DNA of 34,744 nucleotides from Thermosporothrix hazakensis (GCF_003253565.1 NZ_QKUF01000025.1:1-34744); one strand, 5' to 3'. Numbered from the stretch's first letter, positions 14,375 to 22,283 are shown. Numbers and translations are program-made. Notes: generated by a model from the sequence alone, not told the origin.

Positions 14375-15424
14375 CTACACGCGTTCACCCCAACGCACCC
14401 AGGCAGTGGACGTAGACTCGATGCGAAGCTGCTCAAGCTGTTCGAGGAACTGACGCATCTTCTGAAGCGCCGCGATGCGCCAGGCGACAGGAACGCTCGT
14501 ATCATCGAAGCGATCGCCGAGGGCCCCATCCTGAAACCGAAAATTGTCGTTCGTCGGCACCTGATAGGCCTCCATCGCATAGGCGCTTGCTCCCAGAATA
14601 ATGAGCTCCTTGTGCTGCTCGGGGATCGTGCTGCCGTAGTCGTCGAGCTGGTGGCGGGTCGCATAGAGCACGCGAATGACCTCGCCTTCGGTGGTCGGCA
14701 GCTCCTCAGGCGGGATCAGCAACGTAATCAGGATGCCATTCTGTGTCACCTGCTCGGCGAATGGCTTCTCCTGCTGCGGCCAGAGCGGCACGCCCGAGGT
14801 GTTGACCGTTGGTGGGAGCGGTCGCTTGCTCAGTTCCTCATCGGGCATGGTATCGACATAGGTGGTCGTCGCGTTGTCGGGAAGCGTCGCCAGCAGGTGC
14901 AGCGACGTGTCACCCACCAGCGAGCGATAGATGTTACGAGCAATCACACGGTTCGGCGTGCCCGCGGTCCCCCTGACAAGCGGCGCGACCGGAATATCAT
15001 TCAGCACGACATAGCGATAACCCGAGGCAGTTGTAATCGTCGCGATCGCGCCGGGCGTCGTTTCGCCATTCGCGGTGATATAAGAAACAGCATAACGATA
15101 TGTCCCGATAGAAAGCCCATCACCTGCACTCAGTGCCGCATTCACCGCTTTTTCAGGCGGAGGAAAGGCTGAACCATAGATGTGAAACGGGTAGAGCACC
15201 CGATCCACCCGAAGCGGCGGCGCGACGGTTCCCGTCAACAGGTAAGAGCGCTGCGCGGGCTGCGTCGCAAGGTCAGCGGGGATAATATGGGGAGCAACCT
15301 CGCTGTATCGCGTCACGGCTTTCTCGATCGCGCGGTCAATATCGCGGTTGGTCCAGCGCGATCCTCCTGCATCAAAAAGGTCAAGGCGCACCAGATCTTC
15401 AATATCGTTGAGCGTAAACGTCAT
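14375..15424 (-). CDS. Head-tail adaptor-like protein with inserted FN3-like domain
   Basis: 349 aa. The N-terminus (LNDIEDLVRLDLFDAGGSRW, then TNRDIDRAIEKAVTRYSE) matches the helical start of phage head-tail connector/adaptor proteins of the gp6 type. The C-terminal half (about 240-345: LYATRHQLDDYGSTIPEQHKE, LIILGASAYAMEAY, AALQKMRQFLEQL) matches their second helical part. Between them, residues about 90-205 form a fibronectin-III-like insert (GTYRYAVSYITANGETTPG). Adaptors sit below the portal, consistent with the portal and terminase in this module; the insert may display a surface domain. The start is set by GGGAGG five bases upstream. Family assignment is by resemblance, not search. Confidence 0.7.
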   Translation of the reverse strand: MTFTLNDIEDLVRLDLFDAGGSRWTNRDIDRAIEKAVTRYSEVAPHIIPADLATQPAQRSYLLTGTVAPPLRVDRVLYPFHIYGSAFPPPEKAVNAALSAGDGLSIGTYRYAVSYITANGETTPGAIATITTASGYRYVVLNDIPVAPLVRGTAGTPNRVIARNIYRSLVGDTSLHLLATLPDNATTTYVDTMPDEELSKRPLPPTVNTSGVPLWPQQEKPFAEQVTQNGILITLLIPPEELPTTEGEVIRVLYATRHQLDDYGSTIPEQHKELIILGASAYAMEAYQVPTNDNFRFQDGALGDRFDDTSVPVAWRIAALQKMRQFLEQLEQLRIESTSTAWVRWGERV

Positions 15425-15500
15425 ACCATCCTCCCATCAACTCCACATATGCGCTCACGGAAGCCCTCCGTGCACCTGGAAGGCCTTCCGAATGTAGTCT

Positions 15501-16478
15501 CTATTTACACAGGTATTGCAGCACTGGCAAGGCGTTGCGCAGAGCGTTCTGCATCGGCTCAGTGAGCCCTACAGGCCGAGCGGCGAGCTTGGCTTTCAAC
15601 TCGGCCACTTCCTTATTCAGCGCGGCGGTGCGAAGCTCATAGGCCTGTAATTCCTGCCCGGTCCAGGCCTCAAAAACGCCTCGTTTGGGTGTCCACTCAA
15701 GCGTGGTCCAGCGGAAGCGTTGGCGCGTGCCGCCTCCCAGGCTCGGATTACTGATCTCAACGGGCGTTGCCCCATGCTCGCTCTCAAGCGGCCAGTTATC
15801 GGCATGCCATGCGTGAGCAAGCACGTAGTCGCGAAAGCCCTGCACCACTTTGACCCCGTTCGGCGCTACAAGCGTCTTGCCATCATCTTTCCAACCGGAA
15901 GGAACCATTGCTGCACCACCTTTCACAAACTCCCACAACTCGGCCCACGGATACGGCCCCGGACAGCCTGAACGGTTGACAGGGTCTATCGAGAAATGGC
16001 CTGTAATGCCGCCCCGGGCATCAGCGAAGCGCGGCGGAATCCCCCACCGCTGGCAGATGTCCGCAATCAGACGAAATGAGGCGGCTTTCTGCTCGGTTGT
16101 CAGCGAGTCGCTGTTATCCTGACTTGGCTTCACATGCTCAATGGCGATGGTGAGCAGGTTGGGATTGAGCCCCATCTGCGACCACCATGCGTCATGATGG
16201 ACGCCATCACCGCCTGTACCCGGCTCTCCGGTAATTGCGCCATTCGCCCACGCTGCATTTATCTCATGCACGCATTGAATCACCTCACCATCACGCCCCA
16301 CAATATAGTGTGCAGAGGCCTCTGTGGCGGGATCAGCGAAGTAGTCGGCGCACTGGCGGGCAGTGGTAAAACCCGCGGTTCCATGCAGAATAATCCATGC
16401 AGGCTGCTGACCCTCACGACCCACCCAATGATGCGCAGCAGGCACGAAAAGCGCTCCGTGAAAATCGCTATTCCCCAT
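15501..16478 (-). CDS. N-acetylmuramoyl-L-alanine amidase (endolysin, Amidase_2 type)
   Basis: 325 aa. It cleaves the amide bond between MurNAc and the stem peptide in peptidoglycan. The catalytic domain spans about residues 12-180. Zinc ligands H32 (WIILHGTAG), H161 (GGITGHFSID) and C172 (RSGCPGPYPW) are intact, with the E114 region TIAIEHVKPS lining the site. A second region (about 195-285; GWKDDGKTLVAPNGVKVVQG) probably binds cell wall, then a short coiled coil follows (AALNKEVAELKAKL). No signal peptide is present, fitting a holin-released endolysin. The start at 16478 has GGAG nine bases upstream; longer frames lack a binding site. It is the first gene of the module, downstream of a good promoter. 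Confidence 0.9.
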   Translation of the reverse strand: MGNSDFHGALFVPAAHHWVGREGQQPAWIILHGTAGFTTARQCADYFADPATEASAHYIVGRDGEVIQCVHEINAAWANGAITGEPGTGGDGVHHDAWWSQMGLNPNLLTIAIEHVKPSQDNSDSLTTEQKAASFRLIADICQRWGIPPRFADARGGITGHFSIDPVNRSGCPGPYPWAELWEFVKGGAAMVPSGWKDDGKTLVAPNGVKVVQGFRDYVLAHAWHADNWPLESEHGATPVEISNPSLGGGTRQRFRWTTLEWTPKRGVFEAWTGQELQAYELRTAALNKEVAELKAKLAARPVGLTEPMQNALRNALPVLQYLCK

Positions 16479-16542
16479 TATCTTTAGCTCCATGAATAGA
16501 AGAGGTAGAAAAAGAGGAAAGGCACTGGCACCCTCTACAGTC

Positions 16543-16571
16543 AGTATACCGGTAAAAGCTACATAATGCAA
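16543..16571 (-). promoter_or_regulatory. Promoter for the phage-like module
   Basis: On the minus strand, TTGCAT (16571-16566), 17-bp spacer, TATACT (16548-16543). Transcription would start near 16536, about 58 nt before the amidase ATG. This host-type promoter suggests the module can be transcribed without phage factors. Confidence 0.6.
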
Positions 16572-16713
16572 GAATATGCAATAAATTCGATCCAGAGTGA
16601 GAAGCGGGTTCTCCTTTTTTAACGCGGCTTTTGGGGACAGAATATCGGCCTTCCCGCGGCCAGTTCAAGAGGAAATGCAGCGAGCGGCAATCGAGTTGCT
16701 GAGCGAGTATTGC

Positions 16714-16742
16714 TTGCTTTTTTCGAGTTTTTGCATTAGAAT
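16714..16742 (+). promoter_or_regulatory. Candidate promoter for coiled-coil membrane protein
   Basis: TTGCTT (16714-16719), 17-bp spacer, TAGAAT (16737-16742), about 130 bp before the ATG at 16876. It lies in the 400-bp gap between the divergent amidase and membrane-protein genes. The gap contains no further gene that I can support. Confidence 0.35.
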
Positions 16743-16875
16743 AGCACTTCATCTGAAGATTTGATGCAATGCACAGAAAAGGCAGAGGTTGAGTGATGAG
16801 CGTACAAAAAGTGAAATGTGAAGGATAAGACCGCACCGTAGACCCGTTTGTTTTCTAGTAATAGGAGAGATCGTT

Positions 16876-17370
16876 ATGCAACGGGAACCTTCACACTCGA
16901 TGAATCACGTGCACCTTATCCCCGAGCGAGAGACCGACGAGAGGCAAGAGGTCGAGCAGCTCCGGGCCGAGTTGACCGAGTATCAACAGCAAATAGAGCG
17001 GCTTCAGATGCAGTTGCGCGAGAGCTTTGCGAAAGCGCCACCCGAGCGCGGACGCCTCCTGACTGTCTGGCTGCTGCTGCTGAGCGCGTTCTACCTGGTG
17101 AACATCTGGCTGGTATTCATGGGACACGCCAGCACCTCTCAGCTTCTCATCGGAACGATGGGTCTTATCGGGATCGTCGGCACGTGGCAATTTAAGAAAT
17201 GGGGCTATGGGCTTTTGCTGATTACCTACGCGCTTGGTTTGCTCCAGAGCTGTGCGCTGGCGACGGTTGCCCATAACACGCCTTTCGCCCTCATTTTCCT
17301 GATCGCAACCCTCATCGGCGCGGCGGTCATCTCGCTGCTGGTGTCCCTTCAGTGGGATGACTTCTCCTGA
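16876..17370 (+). CDS. Coiled-coil membrane protein of unknown function
   Basis: 164 aa. The N-terminal cytoplasmic coiled coil (about 20-55, RQEVEQLRAELTEYQQQIER) is followed by four hydrophobic segments (about 62-80, 88-106, 113-128 and 135-157). Only short loops separate the helices. ATG at 16876 is preceded by AGGAG with 8-nt spacing. It is divergent from the phage-like module and may be unrelated to it. The coiled coil implies oligomerisation or docking of a cytoplasmic partner. No family recognised. A hairpin follows the stop. Confidence 0.72.
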   Translation: MQREPSHSMNHVHLIPERETDERQEVEQLRAELTEYQQQIERLQMQLRESFAKAPPERGRLLTVWLLLLSAFYLVNIWLVFMGHASTSQLLIGTMGLIGIVGTWQFKKWGYGLLLITYALGLLQSCALATVAHNTPFALIFLIATLIGAAVISLLVSLQWDDFS

Positions 17371-17377
17371 GAGAGCC

Positions 17378-17401
17378 GGGCAAGGGTTTTCCCTCTTGCC
17401 C
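17378..17401 (+). terminator. Intrinsic terminator after coiled-coil membrane protein
   Basis: Stem of about 9 bp with one bulged T (17378-17386 with 17391-17401) starting 7 bp past the stop at 17370 and followed by a T/C-rich run (GTCTTCTCTGTTTC). Confidence 0.65.
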
Positions 17402-17460
17402 GTCTTCTCTGTTTCCTGCATACTACCTCTATATCCCAAAAACAGGGAAAATGAAGAATA

Positions 17461-17728
17461 TGCACACTCACTCTCTGGCGCTTGACGAACTGCTCTGTAT
17501 CAGTCTGGAAGCGACCAACCAGACAGGCCTGGCGACCTCAGCAGTTAGCCTGCTATGAACGATCTCAGGCGGTCTCACCCCTTCGTTGATGGAAACAAGT
17601 GTACGGCGTTGATCGCCGGGCTGATCTTTCTCGAGCAGAACGGTCAGGAGCTTCACAACACTCAAGGCGCTATTGGTCCGGAGATCGAGCGTCTGGTCAT
17701 CATGCATGACGTGCCCCTATCTGCTTGA
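17461..17728 (+). pseudogene. Decayed Doc/Fic-family toxin gene
   Basis: Two out-of-frame pieces of a Doc (death-on-curing) protein. From 17461 the frame reads LALDELLCISLEATNQTG, the typical Doc N-terminus, and stops at 17559. From 17555, one base out of phase, the frame reads SHPFVDGNKCTALIAGLIFL, which matches the Doc active-site signature HPFxDGNKRTA with Arg replaced by Cys. About 40 residues normally found between these parts are missing, and the C-terminus after EQNGQEL is not Doc-like and ends at 17728. Doc toxins phosphorylate EF-Tu and are kept in check by Phd; no Phd-like gene is adjacent. This is a dead remnant, probably of a mobile or addiction module. Confidence 0.7.
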
Positions 17729-17932
17729 TTGGCGTACACCTCGTCTTCACGCCAAACGAGAGCCAGCAACCGACCCGAGATCTACCGTCACACATCTCTG
17801 CACAACCTACGCCAACGATCTCCGCTATCTGGCCAAACACTGAACTCTGCATGTGCCTCTCGCTCCTCTGAAGAAAAGCAGGAGGCACTATCCATAGAAC
17901 CTTCTCTCGACAGCGAGAAAAGAGAACGAGTA

Positions 17933-19159
17933 CTACTCGACTCGCAGCGTTTCTAGAATCGAGGTCCGAAGCTCGGGCTGAAGCGTCTGCGCCGTCTCAA
18001 GTATTTCTTCATGCAGTTCTTTCACAGCCGTCACCGTTTGATAGCCTGCCTCTTCGAGTTCCTGTAGAAAAGCAACGGAACGACTCACCACATGCGGCGA
18101 TTGGAGCATCAGGCCGCGCTTGAAGAAAGTCCGTGCCTCTGCAACGCTTGCCTCTATTTCCCCGATCGCCCGATAAGCCCGAGCATAATCGAGCGGACCC
18201 CAGGCGTGCAGCCAGCGGTTATTGTCCTCCTCAATCTGCCGCTCGATGTCGGGGCGCAGCGCAAGCGTCTTCAGCGGCTCTCCAATGTCCAGATAGCCAT
18301 AGCTTGCCTCAGCCATCACGCCACTGAGAGAATGATAGAGAAAATCGGTACCATCGCCATAGGTCGTCAGCTTGCTTGCAAGGTTTCGAGCAGCCTGTAC
18401 AGCACGCTCAAAGCGCAGGGCATCATGACTGCTGGCATACACACGAGCAAGATAAGCATGTATAAACACGGCTATTTGCTTGCTTGTCTCAAATGAGCGA
18501 TCACGAGCCAGCTCAAGCGCCTGAACCGCATCCTGCTTCTGGCCCAGGCGCTCAAGCTCGGTCCCCTGGCACATCAGTGCAAGGACGATGGCAGGCGTAT
18601 CCTCTATCTGCTCGGCAGCACGTTGCATCTGCTCGTACGATTGCAGCGCCGCACGATACTGCTTCCGCTCAACCTGCACCACCCCAAGTAGCTGATAATA
18701 TTGGGCAAGCAACATAATGTACGTGCGTTCTTGCTTGATATTGCTCGGTAGCTCGGTTGCGCAATAGGTAAACAGGGCTCGAAGCCGCTGTACAACCTGC
18801 TCCGTGTGCGGAAGTGCCACCGTATAGCGCAGACGCCAGGCCTGATGGATCAGGCATTCAACCAGTTGCAGCGTCTCCTGAAACAGCGAATGCCCGTGTT
18901 GCCGCTGGAACTGGCCAGCAAACGGGTTGAACTCCGACAGGCCGAACTTCCAGAGCGGGACCGCCAGCACCTCGCTCAGGTGGCGAAGCTGCTGCTGATC
19001 GGTGATAAGCTTCTGCCCGGCTTCGACCGCCTTCACATAGCGCACACTGACACCGCTTCCGTCCGCATACCACTGCGAGGCGAGCCATTCCTGCGTCTTC
19101 CCGAGCCGTTCGCGGTACTCTTTAATCACCAGTCCGTGGTGGTAGGAACTGCATTCCAC
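17933..19159 (-). CDS. XRE-type HTH regulator with TPR-like C-terminus
   Basis: 408 aa. The N-terminal XRE/Cro-type helix-turn-helix (about 8-65: LVIKEYRERLGKTQEWLASQ, then VRYVKAVEAGQK and LRHLSEVLAVPLWKFGL) is followed by about 330 residues of helical repeats. These include TPR-like phrases (YYQLLGVVQVERKQYRAALQ, LERLGQKQDAVQALELA, RAYRAIGEIEASVAEAR). The architecture recalls peptide-sensing regulators and is abundant in Ktedonobacteria. The start is taken as GTG at 19159 with GGGAG seven bases upstream; the frame can extend to GTG 19195 without a binding site and would then overlap the palindrome at 19180. It is divergent from the two tiny genes at 19366 and 19640, which are possible targets. 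Confidence 0.85.
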   Translation of the reverse strand: MECSSYHHGLVIKEYRERLGKTQEWLASQWYADGSGVSVRYVKAVEAGQKLITDQQQLRHLSEVLAVPLWKFGLSEFNPFAGQFQRQHGHSLFQETLQLVECLIHQAWRLRYTVALPHTEQVVQRLRALFTYCATELPSNIKQERTYIMLLAQYYQLLGVVQVERKQYRAALQSYEQMQRAAEQIEDTPAIVLALMCQGTELERLGQKQDAVQALELARDRSFETSKQIAVFIHAYLARVYASSHDALRFERAVQAARNLASKLTTYGDGTDFLYHSLSGVMAEASYGYLDIGEPLKTLALRPDIERQIEEDNNRWLHAWGPLDYARAYRAIGEIEASVAEARTFFKRGLMLQSPHVVSRSVAFLQELEEAGYQTVTAVKELHEEILETAQTLQPELRTSILETLRVE

Positions 19160-19179
19160 AAAGCCACTCCCTTTCAAGG

Positions 19180-19193
19180 GTACCAATTGGTAC
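19180..19193. promoter_or_regulatory. Perfect 14-bp palindrome upstream of XRE-TPR gene
   Basis: GTACCAATTGGTAC is fully self-complementary and lies 21 bp upstream of the GTG start of the XRE-TPR gene, inside its leader. The position fits an autoregulatory operator for an XRE-family dimer; binding is inferred, not shown. Confidence 0.5.
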
Positions 19194-19349
19194 ACCCTTC
19201 TCCACAGCTATCACTACAAGAGATGCACAAAAAGTGAACCAGGAAGTACATTGTGTTCGCACTATAAAATTCTCTATTACATAGGTAGGTACAAGAAATA
19301 GTATACCACATTTCAATATGCAGCGTCTTTGACACGAACAGAGGCGATT

Positions 19350-19635
19350 GAAGGGAAAGGTGGATATGATGAAACAGCAAGCATGCCAGGATCCGCTTCT
19401 TGATTTCAAGGCATCATACACGGAGCTTATCGCGGTCAATGCGGCAATCCAGCGCTACTATCACATGCTACAGATGCGCCGCGTGGCAGGACAGAAGGTT
19501 TCGGATGGAGAGGCACAAATGGAGCAAATTCTTGTCCATTTTCAGCAGAGACTGGTTCAACAAATACGCTATTTTCAAGCGATGCAAGTAAAAGGAGCAA
19601 CACCGACTTGATCAAAGGGAGAAGGGAAAGGTGGA
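19350..19635 (+). repeat. 15-bp direct repeat at the starts of two adjacent small genes
   Basis: GAAGGGAAAGGTGGA occurs at 19350-19364 and again at 19621-19635. Each copy provides the ribosome-binding site of the gene that follows (19366 and 19640) at about the same distance from the start codon. Confidence 0.7.
19366..19611 (+). CDS. Small hypothetical protein (81 aa)
   Basis: 81 aa, probably helical and soluble: DFKASYTELIAVNAAIQRYY followed by QMEQILVHFQQRLVQQIRYF. No family recognised. The leader contains GGGAAAGGTGG directly before tandem ATG codons (19366 and 19369); the second has better spacing. The same 15-bp leader recurs before the next gene. It is divergent from the XRE-TPR regulator and lies 28 bp before the gene at 19640, so the two form a probable operon. 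Confidence 0.55.
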   Translation: MMKQQACQDPLLDFKASYTELIAVNAAIQRYYHMLQMRRVAGQKVSDGEAQMEQILVHFQQRLVQQIRYFQAMQVKGATPT

Positions 19636-19639
19636 AGTT

Positions 19640-19831
19640 GTGAGGCAGAAAAAGAAGGTGGAATATGTGGTTAAAGGAGGGAAAAGGGTCCTTTATCGAG
19701 GGACAGATGTACATGCTGCATGCACCGTGTTTCTGGAAGCGGCCAAAGATCCCACATGGTTTAAAGCGCGAATCCAGCTTTTATTGAATGGTCAGGAGTT
19801 AGCCGTCTTTCTGAAACGGTATCATTCCTGA
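19640..19831 (+). CDS. Small basic hypothetical protein (63 aa)
   Basis: 63 aa from GTG 19640, chosen because AAAGGTGG lies five bases upstream, matching the previous gene; GTG 19631 would overlap that site. The N-terminus is strongly basic with beta character (RQKKKVEYVVKGGKRVLYRG), and the C-terminal half is helical (FLEAAKDPTWFKARIQLLL). It could be a small nucleic-acid-binding or partner protein; no family recognised. It ends before a long inverted repeat. Confidence 0.55.
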   Translation: MRQKKKVEYVVKGGKRVLYRGTDVHAACTVFLEAAKDPTWFKARIQLLLNGQELAVFLKRYHS

Positions 19832-19893
19832 TATAGTGAACCTTGCTCTATCTACTCCTTATAGAATAGAACCCTGTAGGAGAGAGCCCCCTG

Positions 19894-19944
19894 CGTCTGT
19901 ACATACACATATGCTTTCCCCTCAGCTATCTGTATGTACAGACG
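19894..19944. terminator. 14-bp inverted repeat between convergent genes
   Basis: Perfect 14-bp arms (19894-19907 with 19931-19944) with a 23-nt spacer, between the ends of the gene at 19640-19831 and the acetyltransferase at 19964. It lacks a T tract; it may act as a bidirectional hairpin or a protein-binding site. Confidence 0.45.
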
Positions 19945-19963
19945 TTTCTGTAAATAGAAGAAA

Positions 19964-20518
19964 TCAGCGGACGAAGCGTGCCATACGAATCAGATCAACA
20001 TAGAGCCCGGGTGCCAACTTGACTGCTTTACGAAAGCGCCCCTCCTCCACGAAACCGAGCCGCCGATAGAGCCGGATCGCGCCGCTATTGGTGGCGAATA
20101 CGTCCAGATTGACCTTCTCAAGCGTCGGATGCGCCTTCACCCAATCGAGCAAGGACTGTAGCAGCAGCGTACCGATACCCATGCCGCGCCACTCCTTTTT
20201 GACGGCAATGCTAAAGCTGCCGGTGTGCTCGAAGCGCTTGAGGCGCTCACCTGTAAAAAGCAGGTAGCCAACGAGCGTATCACCACACCGGGCAACCAGC
20301 GTTAACATGCAGGGATGTTCAACCCGCCGTATCAGCCACACAGATGCCTGGTTGCTTGATACCTGCATCTCTTCGGGTAACGTCACCATCGTATCGCCCT
20401 CGCTCAACACCTCCTGGTTCAGCAGCATAAGCGGCTCGACATCTTCTCGCTGTACGCTTCGTATCGTTAAAACGTTTCCTGGAGCAAATGTATAGCTATG
20501 CGGTTCATAGGTTCCCAT
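19964..20518 (-). CDS. GNAT-family N-acetyltransferase
   Basis: 184 aa. It transfers an acetyl group from acetyl-CoA to an amine. The CoA-binding motif A is clear (SIAVKKEWRGMGIGTLLLQS, about residues 122-141; R/Q-x-x-G-x-G/A form). Preceding beta strands (MLTLVARCGDTLVGYLLF) and the motif B region NLDVFATNSGAIRLYRRLGF with the conserved GF-x-x-EG ending are also present. This pattern fits RimI/PhnO-like or YhhY-type acetyltransferases; the substrate is unknown. Of two tandem ATG codons, 20518 is favoured since AGGAGG lies four bases before it and only one base before 20521. Confidence 0.92.
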   Translation of the reverse strand: MGTYEPHSYTFAPGNVLTIRSVQREDVEPLMLLNQEVLSEGDTMVTLPEEMQVSSNQASVWLIRRVEHPCMLTLVARCGDTLVGYLLFTGERLKRFEHTGSFSIAVKKEWRGMGIGTLLLQSLLDWVKAHPTLEKVNLDVFATNSGAIRLYRRLGFVEEGRFRKAVKLAPGLYVDLIRMARFVR

Positions 20519-21086
20519 CATTCCTCCTGCTCAGCCTCATCAGTATTACACTTCTTCTATTCTTCCAAAGAATGCCACATCGAAGCGAAAAAGGCAAATC
20601 ATCGGGCCGCTTCTCAGGTGAGAAAAACCCGGCTCGAACGTACTTCTTTCTGAACACGTTTTTCCGGTTGAAACGGAGACAGGTATTCCAGTATTTCAAG
20701 AATGAGTATCCCCGGCACCTGCTGAAAGAGGCTTGATGCTGTTCCCCTGGCATCTACTCAGTTCTATCCACCTCCAGTAGCGGCATCAACCAACCTCCCA
20801 GGCTTCATGCCGAACTGTGTGCTGGCGACAGAGTGGCATACTCTACGCCATATTCGCGCATATCGCGCTCTTTGAAAGCGGGTTCGCCCTGCTTCTCAAG
20901 CTCTCTGTCACAGTTGTGGCGGTTTCAAGCAGCATGGTTCTGCAGCCCGATTATCTCAGGCTCACGGCAGGCACCGTTATATACTCAACTTCTTTTTTTA
21001 TCTGTACTGCACTCTGTATCGATCTTGTGGATCATCTTCTGACCACGCCACTTCTAGAAAAGAGCGAAAACAGCATACACAGAAAA
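20519..21086. other. Intergenic region, no supported gene
   Basis: About 570 bp between the acetyltransferase start and the end of the 344-aa gene. A plus-strand frame from 20817 has hydrophobic content but runs on antisense into the 344-aa gene and has no ribosome-binding site. A minus-strand stretch near 20800-20930 shows short peptide-like pieces without a frame long enough to name. It may hold decayed sequence. Confidence 0.4.
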
Positions 21087-22121
21087 TCAAGAACACAATT
21101 GCAGAAGTTGCTGTCTCTCTACCTGACATTGCATTTTCAGAACCAGGAACTTTTTGAGTTCGTGGCACTCCTGAAGCAGCGGCTCCTGCGGCCCGAGGTG
21201 CGCCCGGATCAACTCAGGCAGCCCCGAGCGCCCGCAAAAGAGCGCCTGATACAGCTCCTGCGCGTTGTCGCGCCCTTCCGGCACGAACTTGAGCAGCGGT
21301 GAAAATGCTGATTCGTGCAAGGCAAAACATTCGAGCAAGGAAAGCAGTAATTTACAATAATGGATTTTCTGACGCTGTTCCTGCTCATATTGCAGTCGTA
21401 GCTTGACCTGCTCGAAGAGATCGAGAAGGGAGATATCCAGGAGGCGACACCCGATGGCAGTGTAGGCAACTGTCGCCTGATCGCCTGCATTCCAGAAGCA
21501 ATCCCAGAGCAGGTTTTCAAAAAAAGGTCGTCCCTGCTCTCCATACAGTGCAATGCCGAGCACAAGGCCACTGTTGCAATCCGTCGAGGCTGTGGTTGAG
21601 CCAAGCACAAAGAGCTCCTTTGCCAACTGCGGTCGCCCGGTTTTGACTGCAAGGGCAGGCAGGAACTCGCTCTGCCACCAGCTTTTTCCGAAGCACTGAC
21701 GTATCTCCGCCTCGATGTCTGCTCGCAGCCCGGCACAGGGCAGGTGCAGGAGCCCCAGGCAGGCTTCAGGAACGCCCTGACGCGCATAATACCAGAGCGC
21801 CTGTTCAGCCGGTTGGAACTCCATGTAGCCCAGTGAAAGCAGAACCTCTTCTGGCATATCATCCCGCAAGATATCCTCCTGAAAGCTCGCCATAAAGAGG
21901 CGCTGCGCCAGCTCCGGGCCACCCAGAACGCGAATGGGAAGCAGCAGCTCTTCCCGTCTCCCTGGATTCTGCAAAAAGAGCGAAAGGAGCGCTTCAGCAT
22001 CCTGAGCGGAGCCATAGAGCGCGATTGTTGCACAATAGGTACGGGCAATAGCACTGTGTATCGACACACATTGGTAGAGATCTATCAATTTTCTAGTGGT
22101 TTGTAACACGCGATCAACCAT
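21087..22121 (-). CDS. Helical protein of unknown function (344 aa)
   Basis: 344 aa, nearly all alpha-helical by composition. Repeated helix pairs suggest a HEAT/armadillo- or TPR-like solenoid (examples: AEALLSLFLQNPGRREELLL, EVLLSLGYMEFQPAEQALWY, LLSLLECFALHESAFSPLLK). It has many Leu and Gln and about ten Cys but no Cys pair pattern for a metal site. No signal peptide or transmembrane segment. ATG at 22121 is preceded by AAAGGGG with unusually short spacing. A protein-interaction scaffold is the most that can be inferred. It is followed by thiO-like gene context only in the sense of shared strand; 162 bp separate them. Confidence 0.65.
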   Translation of the reverse strand: MVDRVLQTTRKLIDLYQCVSIHSAIARTYCATIALYGSAQDAEALLSLFLQNPGRREELLLPIRVLGGPELAQRLFMASFQEDILRDDMPEEVLLSLGYMEFQPAEQALWYYARQGVPEACLGLLHLPCAGLRADIEAEIRQCFGKSWWQSEFLPALAVKTGRPQLAKELFVLGSTTASTDCNSGLVLGIALYGEQGRPFFENLLWDCFWNAGDQATVAYTAIGCRLLDISLLDLFEQVKLRLQYEQEQRQKIHYCKLLLSLLECFALHESAFSPLLKFVPEGRDNAQELYQALFCGRSGLPELIRAHLGPQEPLLQECHELKKFLVLKMQCQVERQQLLQLCS

Positions 22122-22283
22122 CCCCTTTCTTCATAGAGGTGGAATAGAGGTAGAAATTCGATAGGGAAGAAAAAGCGCATTCTCTTCTACATGTATCGCA
22201 TGATAAACCATTATTGGACAATATTCAAGTCTTTTTTCGGCTACAGCCCTCGATACCACCACGCTCTCTAGCGCAGCTCTCGC

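Noticed and set aside
12323..15172. Very long plus-strand open frame (about 949 codons) across terL and its neighbours
   Set aside because: It lies exactly antisense to four genes with intact catalytic motifs, has no ribosome-binding site, and its translation is Arg/His-rich as expected for the complement of GC-biased codons.
10142..16571. Module considered as a complete prophage
   Set aside because: No capsid, tail, integrase, repressor or attachment-site repeats are visible at its ends.
17468..17707. Minus-strand 79-codon frame opposite the Doc remnant
   Set aside because: The plus strand carries the HPFVDGNK signature; the minus frame has no binding site or similarity I recognise.
20817..21302. 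Plus-strand hydrophobic frame that might be a membrane protein
   Set aside because: Its second half is antisense to the 344-aa gene and it lacks a ribosome-binding site; the hydrophobic part could be chance in AT-rich DNA.
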